DNA of 64,000 bases from Callorhinus ursinus (GCF_003265705.1 NW_020313057.1:7293089-7357088); one strand, 5' to 3'. Shown: positions 11,775-22,765, numbered from the stretch's first letter. Notes: generated by a model from the letters alone, not told the origin. A program made the numbers and translations.

Positions 11775-12143
11775 TGTAATGGGTTGAATTGTGTTTACCC
11801 GAAATTCATATAAACCTCAGGGTGTGACCTTATTTGGAAATGAGGTTCTTGAAGATGTAGTTAGTTAAGATGAAGTCATACTAGACTAAGATTGGTTTCT
11901 AATCCTTATGAAAAAGGGAACTTTGGACACAGGCATATATGCAGGGGAGAGCATCTGCAAACCTCTAGAAGCTCAGAGGAAAGGTATGGAAGAGATTCTC
12001 CCTCACAGCCCTCAGGAGGACCCAACCTTGCCAACATCTTGATCTCAAACTTCTAGGTTCCAGAACTGTGACACGATACGTTTCTGAAGGTGAAGCCACT
12101 TACTAGGTAGTACTTTGTTAAGGAAGCCCTAGAAAACTAGTAA
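11775..12143 (+). mobile_element. Solo MLT1-type LTR (ERVL-MaLR)
   Basis: About 370 bp matching the MLT1 LTR layout: a start near 'tgggttgaattgtgtt', then 'gtgaccttatttggaaatga', 'gttaagatgaagtcatact', 'actttggacacagg', 'agattctccctcacagccct', 'ccagaactgtgaca', and the end 'ggtagtactttgtta...gccctagaaaactagtaa'. No internal retroviral region flanks it, so it is a solo LTR left by recombination. It carries no coding sequence. Confidence 0.86.
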
Positions 12144-12145
12144 GC

Positions 12146-12588
12146 TCTTAGATTCTCTGTATCACATTTCCCAAACTTATCTGGTCATCAGAAATTTTTG
12201 TGCAACTTTTTAAAAATACATATTCTGGTGGAAACTTTCACAACAGAATCCAGTTCAATATGTTTGGAGTGGGCCTGGAAATCTTTATTACAATAAAAAA
12301 AAACAACTAAACTAAAAAACTCTCGTCTGTGATTCTGCTGCAGTTAGATTTGAGAATTTCTACTCATGGAAACAGGATTAAGAGAAGTTTACAAATGACC
12401 AAAAAAAAAAAAAGTTCTAATTTTTCTCTAATTTACATGGTGAGGTTAAAAAATATATATGTTATTTTTATTTCTAGGCCTTAATGATCTCTTTTGCAAA
12501 AGGGGAAGGTTGGACCTTATTGTAAAAGGCAGAAATTTGTAGTTAGAGGTCCTCTCATTAATACTTCTTACCTATTTTGATCAGTAAT
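12146..12588. other. Unassigned 0.44 kb upstream of POLB retrocopy
   Basis: AT-rich sequence with A-runs at 12296-12303 and 12400-12413. No gene or recognised repeat. Its right border is the first copy of the POLB target-site duplication. Confidence 0.4.
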
Positions 12589-12607
12589 AAGAATATGTAC
12601 AATGTTT
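12589..12607 (+). repeat. Target-site duplication, left copy, of POLB retrocopy
   Basis: aagaatatgtacaatgttt. It matches the right copy at 14346-14364 in 18 of 19 bases. Such direct repeats are made when L1 machinery inserts a cDNA. Confidence 0.88.
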
Positions 12608-12826
12608 TCAGAGACAGCCATTGTTCAGTGGGTTGTGCTGGCTTTGCTGGGGTTGGTCTGCCACCCCTCCCCAAAAGTCAGCCCCTCCTTAAAGCTGGGA
12701 GAGAGGCCTGGTTCCTGGGCAGGCGACCATGAGCAAATGGAAGAGATGCTCAATGGGAAATCACCCAGATGCTCCCAGAACTCGCAGACTTCGAGAAGAA
12801 TGTGAACCAGGCCATCCACAAGTACA

Positions 12827-13108
12827 ATGCTTACAGAAAAAGCAGCATCTGTGATAGCAAAGTACCCACACAAAATAAAATGTGGAGCCGAAGCTAAGAA
12901 ATTGCTTAGAGTAGGAACAAAAGTTGCTGAAAAGATTGATGAATTGTTAGTGACTGGAAAATTGTGTAAGCTGGGAAAGATTCAGCAGGATGATACAAGT
13001 TCATCCGTCAATTTCCTGACTCGAGTTAATGGCATTGGTCCATCTGCTGCAAGGAAGTTTGTAGATGCAGGAATTAAAGCCTTAGAAGATCTCAGGAAAA
13101 AAAAATGA
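12827..13108 (+). pseudogene. Residual open frame in POLB retrocopy (lyase domain)
   Basis: A 93-codon stretch of the retrocopy that is still open. It covers most of the 8-kDa lyase domain and the helix-hairpin-helix, ending in DLRKKK where the L1 fragment's flanking A-run begins. The first three residues (MLT) are out of the parent frame, which implies a frameshift just upstream. Conservation reflects youth or chance; nothing shows that it is translated. Confidence 0.75.
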
Positions 13109-13112
13109 AGAT

Positions 13113-13510
13113 GGGAGGGATGGGGTGGCTGGGTGATAGACACTGGGAAGGGTATGTGGTATGGTGAGTGGTGGGAATTGTGCAAGACTGTTAATCACAG
13201 ATCTGTACCTCTGAAACAAATAATGCAATATATGTTAAGAAAAAAAGAAGAAGAAGATAGCAGGAGGGGAAGAATGAAGGGGGGAAAATCAGAGGGGGAA
13301 ATGAACCAGGAGAGACGATGGACTCTGAAAAACAAACTGAGGGTTCTAGAGGGGAGGGGGTGGGGGGATGGGTTAGCCTGGTGATGGGTATTAAAGAGGG
13401 CACGTTCTGCATGGAGCACTGGGTGTTATGCACAAACAATGAATCATGGAACACTACATCAAAATTAATGATGTAATGTATGGTGATTAACATAACAATA
13501 AAAATTAAAA
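13113..13510 (+). mobile_element. L1 3'-UTR fragment inserted inside POLB retrocopy
   Basis: A plus-strand, 5'-truncated young carnivore L1 of about 400 bp: 'gggtgatagacactggga', 'gaaacaaataatgcaata', 'gatgggtattaaagaggg', then 'ggtgattaacataacaataa' and an A-tail. It interrupts POLB after the DLRK codons. The POLB words aaaaaaaaatgaagat (13097-13112) and aaaaaaaaacgaagct (13511-13526) flank it as a target-site duplication with two mismatches. It is therefore younger than the retrocopy. Confidence 0.93.
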
Positions 13511-14079
13511 AAAAAAAAACGAAGCTAAGTGGAACCATTATCCATGAATTGGGCTGAAATATTTTGAGGAATTTGAGAAAAGAATTCATCCTGAAGAAAT
13601 GTGACAAGTGTAAGCCATTGTACTTATTGAAGTTTAAAAACTGAATTCTGAATTCCTTGCTACAGTCTGCAGCGGGTTTCCGCAGAGGTAGAGTCCATGG
13701 GTGACATGGATGTTCTTCTGATCGATCCAAACTTTACTTCTGAAACCACCAAACAGCCAAAGCTGTTACATCATGTTGTGGAGCAGTTACAGAAGGTCCA
13801 TTTTATTACAGATGCTGTGTCAAAAGGTGAAACAAAGTTCAGGTGTTTGCCAGCTTCCCAGTAAAAATGATGATAAGGAGTATCCGCAAAGGAGAATTGA
13901 TATAAGGTTGATACCCAAGGATCAGAAGTACTGTGGTGTTCTCTGTTTCACTGGGAGTGATATTTTCAATAAGAATATGAGAGCTCATGCCCTTAAAAAA
14001 GGGCTTCACAATGAGGAATACACAGTCCATCCCTGAGGAGTCACTGGAGTTTCTGAAGAACCTCTGCCAGCGGATGGTG

Positions 14080-14175
14080 AGAAAGACATCTTTGACTACA
14101 TCCAGTGGAAATACCAAGAACCAAAGGAGAAAGACGTCTTTGACTACATCCAGTGGAAATACCAAGAACCAAAGG
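14080..14175 (+). repeat. 48-bp tandem duplication in POLB retrocopy
   Basis: Unit one 14080-14127 and unit two 14128-14175 differ at one base (a versus g in the eleventh to twelfth codon region, 'gacatc' versus 'gacgtc'). The unit is 48 bp, exactly 16 codons. It covers the C-terminal [12 protein letters not shown] segment, which appears once in ordinary POLB. Confidence 0.93.
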
Positions 14176-14345
14176 ATCGAAGTGAAGGAGGTCTATTCTT
14201 CATTCCAGGCACAGCTCAACAAGAGTCTTGATTTATTTCTTAACCTTTGCTTTGTAAGGGTCTCTGATGTTTTTAAATGATTGTTTCTTCTCACTTTAGC
14301 TTGCACTGTAGTCAGTAAAGCTTCTTGTACTATTAAAAAAAAAGA

Positions 14346-14364
14346 AAGAATATGTACAGTGTTT
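14346..14364 (+). repeat. Target-site duplication, right copy, of POLB retrocopy
   Basis: aagaatatgtacagtgttt follows the retrocopy's poly(A) and matches 12589-12607 with one mismatch. Confidence 0.88.
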
Positions 14365-16200
14365 CATCCCTCATCACGCAAGTGCCAGTTAGTAACCACC
14401 ATTTTGCTTGGTGGGTCAGGTTCCTATGAAACAGACTCTCAGTCGAAGTACAGTTGGCTTATTAGAGAATGAAGAAATCAGGATGGGCAGGGGGAGAGGT
14501 AGAATTTTCATGGAGACCACCTCTGCTGGTCTGTGTGGCTTGCCTGGGGAGATGAGCCTCTGGTCACCCAGCATTTTTCAGGTCATGACCACTGCATTTC
14601 TCCCTTTACCAGAATAATTGGACAGAGGAATGTCAAGAATTGTCCTCTGGGAATCCCCTGGATTCCTGAGTGATATACCACAGTACTTGCTACCCATTGT
14701 TCTTAAGAATGTTTTCTTTTTATTTTTTTTCCTGACACTGGTATGTATGTAAATGATTTTGTATTCCCTACTCTTTTTGTAATAAACATGGGAAAAAGAC
14801 CATAGTTACTATATGTGGAGTTTTCACAGGAGAAACATTTGAAGATTCCTCCCATTATGTTTCTCTCATGTAAATGTGAAGAATGTTGTGGTAAGCTAGC
14901 TACATTCTCAATTTCTTGATAGTGAAAATGAAGTCAGGCAGCAAAAACTGGAGGACTGTCACCTGTCACATGAGAGAAGGATTTTTTTTCTCATTTTTAT
15001 ACAGTCTTTATCCAGAATTAATTTTGGAGCTTGCTGGGAAAGATTCAAGCACTAGCACCCATTGTGAGAGATGTAATACCAATTTTTTAAAATCCTAATT
15101 TGGCATGCTAGGGTGTCTGTCTTAAACTATCCCAGGATCCAGAAGTGACATAGCTACTCAAGTTCAGATACCCATAATAAACATCAACATTAAGGTCCTT
15201 TAATTCCATATTCTTTATGTTTTAGATAGAATTATCTATCAGGGCACCACTATCACCAGTGATAAGGGAAAGGAAATGTGATCCAAACAATTCAAGAATT
15301 TTTTCTTTATGTTTTATCTTCTCTGGATTTGAGAAGTACATTCTGTCTTATAAAGCCTCAAAGCCTTAGAGGATAACTCTAAGTGATTGGTTTATTGCTC
15401 TGTCAGGTTGGCAAAGTTTATTTCCAAATGTAACAAGAAAATACATGATTAAATGTTACAATAAATAGGAACTATGTTCCCTAGTGAAAATGAAACATCT
15501 TTATGTGTACTATCCTAATCATTACTCTCAAGGGTCCTTATAGCATTTTATCAATCTGAAGTTTAAAACCAGTGGTGAATCTCAATCTTGAGATGTAGTT
15601 TACATCTACAATCTTCGCATGTAGTTTTATGAGGAAGAGTTGCTTTTGTGGGTTACATTACTGAATGCAAATTACAAACGAGGTGTGTTCCAAAATATCT
15701 TCTTGCTAATCATACATTTCATGCTCAGAACATACTTGCTTAAGGGTCAAAATTGTATATAATGCTCTTATAAATCAGTTTTTCAGGACCTGTTTTCTCA
15801 TAGGGCTAATGATATAATCATAACCAAAACATCACATGTAAACAATGTTTTTTTAAAAAAACTAAACATTTTATGAACCAAGTTTAAATCCTGTGAACTA
15901 AATTTTGTGGTCTAATTCCAGTGTTGAACTACCATAATAGTACTTGTGTTTCTTAGGAAAAATGCATTTTGAATTTCAGGTCACCTCAAGATGGAAAACA
16001 AACATTTCTCATCCTCCTTCATGCCTTTCTTCACTCACTTCCTTCATTTTCCCACCCCCTTCCTTGAAATCCTTCCCTCTCTTCCTTCCTTACTTAAATA
16101 TTTTTTGAGATTGAATTATGTGTTATGTCCTGTGCCAGGCTCTGGAGTTACGGGAATGAAATGAACTACCCTTCCCTTAAAGAGCTTGCAGTGGTAAGCC
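14365..16200. other. Unassigned 1.8 kb
   Basis: No gene or confident repeat. A pyrimidine-rich stretch lies at about 16005-16095 (cttcc-type words). The 16110-16200 piece ('tgtgccaggctctggagtta...aaagagcttgcagt') looks like an ancient mammalian interspersed repeat that I cannot name safely. Confidence 0.35.
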
Positions 16201-16202
16201 AG

Positions 16203-16203
<1 letters not shown>

Positions 16204-16243
<40 letters not shown>

Positions 16244-16270
16244 AAAAACAAAACAAAACAAAACAAAAAA
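16204..16270. repeat. (CA)n microsatellite followed by (AAAAC)n
   Basis: About 20 perfect CA units at 16204-16243, then an AAAAC-type run to 16270. A likely length-polymorphic locus. The open frames across it are low-complexity artefacts. Confidence 0.97.
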
Positions 16271-16460
16271 ACAGTGCAGAGACAATAATGCCAATGAAGC
16301 ATGACATATTTGGGAGATACAGATTTCTCTATCACAGGGTTTAGCCCAGACTTGGAGAAGGTACAGAATCAAGCAAATGAGCAAGACTGAGTAGGTTGAG
16401 CTGAAATGCTGGGGTTCTTGGGTTTTATCCCATTGGCAAAAAGGATCAATAGAGGGCTTT

Positions 16461-16492
16461 TTGTTTGTTTTGTTTTGTTTTGTTTTGTTTTG
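16461..16492. repeat. (TTTTG)n short tandem repeat
   Basis: Several TTTTG units. It is complementary in composition to the AAAAC run 200 bp upstream (16244-16270), so the two could pair as inverted repeats in single strands. Confidence 0.9.
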
Positions 16493-17164
16493 GTATGAAT
16501 GACAATATTAGGACTAGTATGTGTGTGCACGGGTACATGCATGTGTGAGAAAATAGAATTCAATGACAGTTACTAGGATGAGTCATAAAGTTGGGGAGTT
16601 AGCTAAGCCTGAAAGCAAAGATGCCAGTTTCAGGTAAGAAACTATAAAATACCCTAGAAGTTGTCTTTTATGAGACTGGTAACGTGACAGTGAGAGAAAC
16701 TTAAAAGTAATGGTGCAGTCTTTCATTCCAACCTGGAAAGCTGAATGGATAGTAAAGCCATTATTCAAAATAGGACGCTCAGAGAAGGAACAAAAGCTAC
16801 CTTAGGACTCACTGAATTTGCAGTACTTGTAGGGACATATAATTGGTGTGTTCATGTTTGTTTTGTTTTGTTTTGTAATTATAGGAAGTTTATTTTGCCC
16901 TGTATCATTTTTTTTTCATTTTAGGAATGTCAGCATAGCAGTGTAGCTTGCTTTATATCCCTCTAACTGTTGCCATTTGAAAGAATGATATAAAAGATGT
17001 TTCTTGTGATACTCAACATGCTACTCTGTGCAAATAGATCCAGTATGCCTTTGGGTGAAGGCTTTATCATGAGCTACCCTGAAGTTATCCCGAAATGGAC
17101 AATGACAGATTTTTTAGCAAGTTGTCACCTATTTTCCTTCTACTTTCTCACTATCATCGAGTAT

Positions 17165-17285
17165 AACACCTCTGACTTTAAAGTGTTTTACAATTGGTAA
17201 CTCATGTATCTTCACACCCTTCCTGTGAAACACAATTGTGATGAGACAAACTGCTATGTTTTGAGAGGCAGGTGAGGAGAAACAA
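17165..17285 (+). mobile_element. Possible MIR SINE fragment
   Basis: Words in MIR core order: 'aaagtgttttacaattggtaactcat', 'cttcacaccct', 'tgtgaaac', 'aggcaggtgaggagaaac'. Divergence is high, as expected for a MIR. Confidence 0.42.
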
Positions 17286-18224
17286 AAACTCAGACAATTA
17301 TCTGTATCTTTAGAAAAGAGTCAAGGGGAGAATTATTGCAGGACTCTTCGTTTCAGATTGAATTATTTCAGAACATGCTTCTCTACTTAATTGTAATGCT
17401 TGGTAATCATTTCTTCACTCTGACAGTCTCCAAATCTCATCAACTTTATCAATAAAAAAAAAAGAAAAGAAACTAAGCATAATAGCTGTTCATTCCAGAA
17501 GAAGGAGCATTTCTGAATGCCATAACTTGATGTGTCTCCCATTTTCGTCTCAGGCAAAGTGACAGAAGCTCTACTTTCCCTGAAACTCTTGAATAGCATC
17601 TCAAGTCCTATTCTAAAAAAAATAGCTCAAGTGTACGGCTGAGTTTTGAGGAAAACTTTAGTATGATAAGATTTTAAAATAATTTATTTACAATTATTTG
17701 AGACATATGCATAAACATCATGAGCTTTTTCAATTTCTCTTACTTATGAAAAGTCAGAGCTCTGAGGGGCTCATATCTTTGAATTCAAGAATACCTCATT
17801 CTTAATGTTCTTATTCCAATGATTGCTACTGTTCAAAGTAGCAATTAATAATAATAAGCAATAATCTGATTGACTCAGATACAATAGAATTTTCTCAATT
17901 CTTGTCCATCAGGGAAGCACATGTTAATTACACAGATTTCAGATTTTCAGATGCTCAAGTTTTAGAACTCGAATGTGCTGGCACACATGGGTCATTATTT
18001 CAGGAGTGACTTTCAAAACAAACATTATATTCCACATTAAAGCATTAAACCTCCGATATTCACTGAGTGACTCACTTAGCAGCTGGAATACAGCTGGGAT
18101 GCTGCCAGAACTGAATAAAACAAAAGAGTGGGAAATTTGTCATCACAAGCGGTAGTTCATTTTACGGCATAGTTTGAACCCAGGTTGGCCTGGATAGCCA
18201 GGCATGCTCAGTCTAAAAGGAGCT

Positions 18225-18325
18225 ATTAATTCTAATTCCAGTTCTGTCTCTTTTTAACAGTGTAGCTTTGGGTATCAATTAACCTCTCTGATACTCAGTT
18301 TCCTACTATGCAAATATTGAATATT
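18225..18325 (+). mobile_element. MIR SINE fragment
   Basis: 'ttctaattccagttctgtctct', 'gtgtagctttgggtatcaat' and 'aacctctctgatactcagttt' follow the MIR core order for the 'tgtgaccttgggcaagt...ctctgagcctcagttt' segment. Confidence 0.62.
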
Positions 18326-19559
18326 TGGGTCAGCACATTGTCTCAACAGAATTATTCATTCACCAGTGACTTTCTTAGCTGTGCACGTGGAGAGTAGTTC
18401 TCATGAGGCTGACTTCCCAGAATCCCCGTCTTTATGCAGAGGCCATCACCCAGATTAGGTATTGAGCATGATGAGAGTGACTGCTTGGCAGTCTGTTTCT
18501 GACAGATTACACAAGGCACATGGGTTTAAGTTTTCACATTTCATTTAATTGTCAGCCATAAAAACATTAATGGAGATTACTTATTAAATATCCTCAAAAT
18601 AGACCAATTAGTAAGACCTTATTAATTAGCATGACTATGGTATTATTCTCTCCGGTTGTATACACTGACCTAGAGGAGGGCTCAGGCCCTGACCAATACC
18701 TGTATATACCCATGAGCATTTGTACACACCCAGAGAGCCTTAGGCTCCTTTCTGTCACTACAGCTGTGCATTACAGAGTCTGACTAAACTGTTCCCTTCC
18801 CAACCAAGATAAGACAAAAGAGAAAGAAAACGAACAAACAGGTGCAGCAAAAAAATACTGTTTTGACAAAAACAGAAATAGTTAGAGATGTATAATTGTG
18901 GTGGGCAAGGGATTGAGAAGATTATTGAATAAGCAAAGTTGACCTGAAGAACTAGATCTGACACCATGTCCTAAGAACAAATGTGTCGAGGGCTCAGATC
19001 AGAAAGAAGAGCGTTTTTAGAAATAAACTTACTGCGTAAAGACTACAGACTGTAAGCAAGTATGTCTCAGATCTATTTTTAGGCAACTTTGTAAATAGAT
19101 ACAAGATGTTAAGGTAACATCTACTGTTCTGTATTCCTAGGTTTGGCGAGACCACAAGAAAGGAAAAGACAACTGGAAGGTATAACAGAAAACATCAACA
19201 GAATCAGTCTTTAAGAAATATATGAAGGGTTATTTTTCAATTATGAAAATATTTCTTCCTATTAAGGAAAAAAAACACTTTTTAATAAACCAACACTAGT
19301 CATACCTTACTTAATTATATTTCCTCCATGGTCTTTAAAATTGTTTTTACCATGCAGAAGTAGAAAATTAGAGATAGTCTATTCTGTGTAGTCAATTTAT
19401 CCTTGATCTTTAATCGTCTTTAGGAAACTAGTGAGGGCATGTTTATTATTCTCAAAGCAAACTCACTGTATGATTTTATTATCTTATAGATTTGCTGGAT
19501 GTCGTTTGAAGTATCCTTCCCCAATTTTTTTAGACAACAAGGATTCAGGAATTAAATTG

Positions 19560-21815
19560 AAATTAAAACTAGTAAGCCTTATAAAGAACACTAAACTATA
19601 CAAAATAAACTGCAGATCAGCTGGGACTCTCATACATTTCTGGGGGAAATGAAAATGATACAGCCACTGTAAAAAATAGTTTGATAGTTTCTTAAAACAA
19701 ACAAACCAACCAACCTACCCATATAGTTACTATAAGACTAAGCTTTTCCTCTCCTACACATTTCCCCAAAAAAATTGAAATGTGTGGTCCTGCAAAATGT
19801 CCATATCTGCATGTTTATAGCAGCTTTCTTCCTAATCACCCAAACTGGAAACAACCAAGATAACCTTCAACTAGTGAATGGATAATAAAAACAAACTACT
19901 AATTCATGTAAAAACATAATCTTAAATGCACATTGCTAACTTAAAGAAACCAGTTATAATGATTTATATATTGAATGATTCAATTTATAAGACATTTTGG
20001 AAAGGGGACAACCACGGGATGGACAACAGGGTGGATCAGTAGCTTCCCAGGGTTGGAAAGGAGAGGGGAGTTCCCTACAAAGGGACAGCAACAAGAGAAT
20101 TTACTGGGTTGGTTGAACTGTTCTATATCCCAACTCTCATAGTGGATACACAGTGCTGTGTATTTGTTGAAACCAATAAAACCATGTATCACAAAGACTG
20201 AATTCTACTGTAGGTAAATTTTTAAAAAATCAAGTAGGATGTAAGGAAAACCCAAAACAGAATACAAACTATACCAAATGAACTAATTGTGTTACAAATG
20301 AATAACAATAATACACTAAAGGAGAACATAGGAAAAAGAAGAAAAAGAACCAATGTAATTTTGGAAACCATATTGATTGGGTATTGGGAGGCTAAAGACA
20401 AAAAGTACTGTAAACAAATTCTCTAAGTCAGAAAGTAGTTTCTTACAGGAGTTAAGTTAGCAATTCTAAGACCTGTTAGTGGGACATTAGGGTTAAACAA
20501 TTAAGTAAATATACTGGGGAAAGTAAAACCAGAATTCCTGCTGTTTTTTTTTTTAAAGATTTTATTTGTTTATTTTAGAGAGAGAGAGAGAGAGAGCATG
20601 AGAGGGGGAAGGGTCAGAGGGAGAAGTGGACTCCCTCCTGATCAGGGAGCCGAATGTGGGACTTGATCCCGGGACTCCGGGATCATGACCTGAGCCAAAG
20701 GCAGCCGCTTAACCAACTGCACCACCCAGGTGAAATCCTGCTGTTTGAGAAAGAAGTTATATAGAAGAAAAATCAAAACAAAACAAAAAAGGCTACAATG
20801 AATTCTTTATGTTAAATTTGAATTGGAGGCATCAGAGTTAACCCACTTTTATGTTTTTTTTTTTTGAATAGGTAGATAGATAGGCAATAGATAAACAGAA
20901 AAGCAGGCAGACATGTAGGCACAGGTAGGCACATACACACCTGTGTATAAAATAAATATGGATGTGAATGCTAATACGGGTAGGTATGCCTGGAAATATT
21001 TCCTGAGTTCCCAAGTTCTATCAACAAAGAAAGCCTAGAAGCAATGGCACCTCAATATCAAGGAGCATATCATGCTATCAGATCTTGATTTCTAAGTCCC
21101 AACTGCCAATTAAAAACAGAAACAAAAAACCAAAACAAAACAAAACAAAAAAAAAACTTGAAGGAGTGGTATATTACAGATCCAGGGCAGGAAAAATTGG
21201 CAGATGAGCCTGGAGTATCTTGTGGTGCCAGAAAGCATGGTGCCCAAGCTTAAAAAAAAAAAAAAGGATAGCATGCTGAAAGACACAGAAGTCAGCCTGA
21301 AATCAGCCTGAAAGAACTCCCAATGCCCAAAACTGGAACATTTTGGGCCACAGAATATAGTAATAGATTATAACCCATAAATAAAATATCTACAATTCCT
21401 TAGTCTTGTAAATTAACAGATAATTGGGGGATAAAGCACAGCTCTTCCCTATAAAGGATTCCAACTAATACATACAGAAGGAATAGAAAAATAGAAATCA
21501 TGATTAGAATCCTAGAATAATAGTTATTTCAGGTCAGATCCACCAGTGGAAGCAAAATTAGGGAACAAAAGTTTGAGAAGAGACAGAATACTTGCATAGT
21601 CTTGAATCATGTATTCATTACAATGGGGAAAGAATGGCACATTTTCAGTGGAAAAACCCAGTCAAAGCCACCTTAATGAGATGATTGAGGTTAAGTTCAC
21701 CACTAATAAGACATAGCAACATCGCGTACATCCTAACATGTGCTGAGAAGAGCATACCACCTCCATAATGTTCTTGTTAAAAATAAATATGCAGACTCAA
21801 TAATTAAATGAGATA
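19560..21815 (+). mobile_element. Old L1 (L1M) ORF2 end and long 3' UTR
   Basis: ORF2-derived 'ctgtttatagcagctttctt' and 'aaactggaaacaaccaagat' type words (19810-19870) lead into a long 3' UTR. That UTR has the 'cctggagtatcttgtggtgccagaaag' block (21209-21235) and 'gaacattttgggccacagaata' (21336-21357). It belongs to the same L1 3'-UTR lineage as 45985-48406. It is split by a Can-SINE at 20547-20731. No frame remains. Confidence 0.8.
20547..20731 (-). mobile_element. Can-SINE with target-site duplication
   Basis: A minus-strand tRNA-Lys-derived Can-SINE: T-run, 'aaagattttatttgtttatttt', AG-rich middle, 'gatcatgacctgagcc', and 'gcagccgcttaaccaactgcaccacccagg' at the tRNA head. Flanks gaattcctgctgttt (20532-20546) and gaaatcctgctgttt (20732-20746) match in 14 of 15 bases. 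Confidence 0.96.
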
Positions 21816-21888
21816 ATATTTGCCAAGTACTTGGAATGCTGTCTTGTACATGGGAAGCCCACTACAAGATCTGAATTGGAATGAAAGC

Positions 21889-22023
21889 AAAAAGAAGAAG
21901 AAGAAGAAGAAGAAGAAGAAGAAGAAGAAGAAGAAGAAGAAGAAGAAGAAGAAGAAGAAGAAGAAGAAAGAAAAAAAAAAGAAAGAAGAAGAAGAAAGAA
22001 AGAAAAAGGAAAGGGAAAAAAAG
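21889..22023. repeat. 135-base pure purine tract with (GAA)n core
   Basis: From 21889 to 22023 every base is A or G. The core 21893-21967 is an uninterrupted GAA repeat of about 25 units, followed by irregular A-rich and GAAA-type units. Long GAA tracts can form triplex DNA. The lysine-rich open frame over it (21820-22029) is an artefact. Confidence 0.97.
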
Positions 22024-22509
22024 TATTAGAAACTGAAAATTAGTTTTGGGCAGGCATGGTTTTAAAATACTTTACCAAGCAATATACAAACAAGCACAAA
22101 TTAGCTTTGATATAAAGAATAAGTACTCAAAATGCTGAGTGAGGGAGTGATCCCAGTCAAGTGGTGTTAATCAGGGAATGCTAAAAATAAATCATTTTTT
22201 CCCCATAAATATTGTGTGTCTGACGAACCTACCCTCAAGGGTACTTCATCACTTCTAATAAAGGCAAATTACATTTCATCTGTGTGTAGTCAGCTCATTG
22301 CAGTACTAACAGCCCGCTTCACTTGACAATATATCTGAACCAGAAGCTTTTGCAAGTTTTGTAACTTTGACAGTTGTATACACCCACCATAGTTCCAATT
22401 ATCACCTCTTTTGGTGACTTAATCTCAAATTCTGATTCCTCTCCCAGCAAATAATGCAGGATTTCTCCAAAGATAGCCTGCCAGTGCCTCAGTTCTACCA
22501 ATTTAAAAT
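22024..22509. other. Unassigned 0.5 kb
   Basis: No gene or confident repeat. A 67-codon minus frame (22522-22319) is open, but I do not recognise the product. Confidence 0.35.
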
Positions 22510-22518
22510 GAAGATTTT

Positions 22519-22601
22519 TCATATTTTTTAAAGATTTTTATTTATTTATTTGACGAGAGAGACACAGCAAGAGAGGGAACACAAGCAGGGGGAGAGGGAG
22601 A
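22519..22601 (-). mobile_element. 5'-truncated Can-SINE fragment
   Basis: Only the tail and AG-rich part remain ('aaagatttttatttatttatttgac', 'gagagggaacacaagcaggg'). The tRNA head is missing. The words gaagatttt at 22510-22518 and 22602-22610 are a possible short target-site duplication, suggesting a truncated insertion rather than later loss. Confidence 0.85.
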
Positions 22602-22734
22602 GAAGATTTTCCCTATTTTTCTTAAAATCAATCCTTTCCATGTTATTTTTTTCCCAGTTACATATATGTGTAACATCACATTTTAGAAACCCTTTCCACT
22701 GAACTGAATTGGTAAATGGTTCTTATTCTGCATT

Positions 22735-22761
<27 letters not shown>
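22735..22761. repeat. (TA)n microsatellite next to assembly gap
   Basis: About 13 TA units, 46 bp before the N run. Confidence 0.95.

Positions 22762-22765
<4 letters not shown>

Larger units (their letters stand above)
12608..14345 (+). pseudogene. POLB: Processed retropseudogene of DNA polymerase beta
   Basis: An intronless copy of the POLB mRNA, the base-excision-repair gap-filling polymerase with a 5'-dRP lyase domain. It includes a 5' UTR, the start ATG (12729-12731), and the body through the C-terminal FDYIQWKY segment. The 3' UTR ends with AGTAAA (14314-14319, in place of the usual AATAAA) and a poly(A) run from 14335. The lyase text ([24 protein letters not shown]) keeps the Lys equivalent to Lys72. 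The helix-hairpin-helix [10 protein letters not shown] is present. In the polymerase part, GDMDVL (Asp codons 13703 and 13709) and RIDIRLIP (Asp codon 13899-13901) keep the metal-binding aspartates. Breaks: a small deletion near the start codon, frameshifts, loss of the normal stop, an L1 fragment at 13113-13510 and a 48-bp tandem duplication. Not a functional gene. Confidence 0.96.
16493..19555. other. Unassigned 3 kb, MIR pieces only
   Basis: Mostly low-repeat AT-rich sequence. Apart from the MIR-like segments listed separately I see no gene. Open frames are all under 75 codons and unrecognised. Part of 16560-16770 may continue the ancient repeat seen near 16110. Confidence 0.35.

Noticed and set aside
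12608..14345. POLB as a functional gene
   Set aside because: No introns, poly(A) and target-site duplications, frameshifts, an L1 insertion and loss of the stop show a dead processed copy.
16116..16384. Cysteine-valine repeat frames on the minus strand
   Set aside because: Produced by the (CA)n microsatellite.
21893..21967. CRISPR-like array
   Set aside because: The repeats are 3-bp units without spacers; this is a eukaryotic microsatellite.
21820..22029. 69-codon open frame that is almost all lysine and glutamate
   Set aside because: It is the translation of the GAA purine tract; there is no gene-like sequence.
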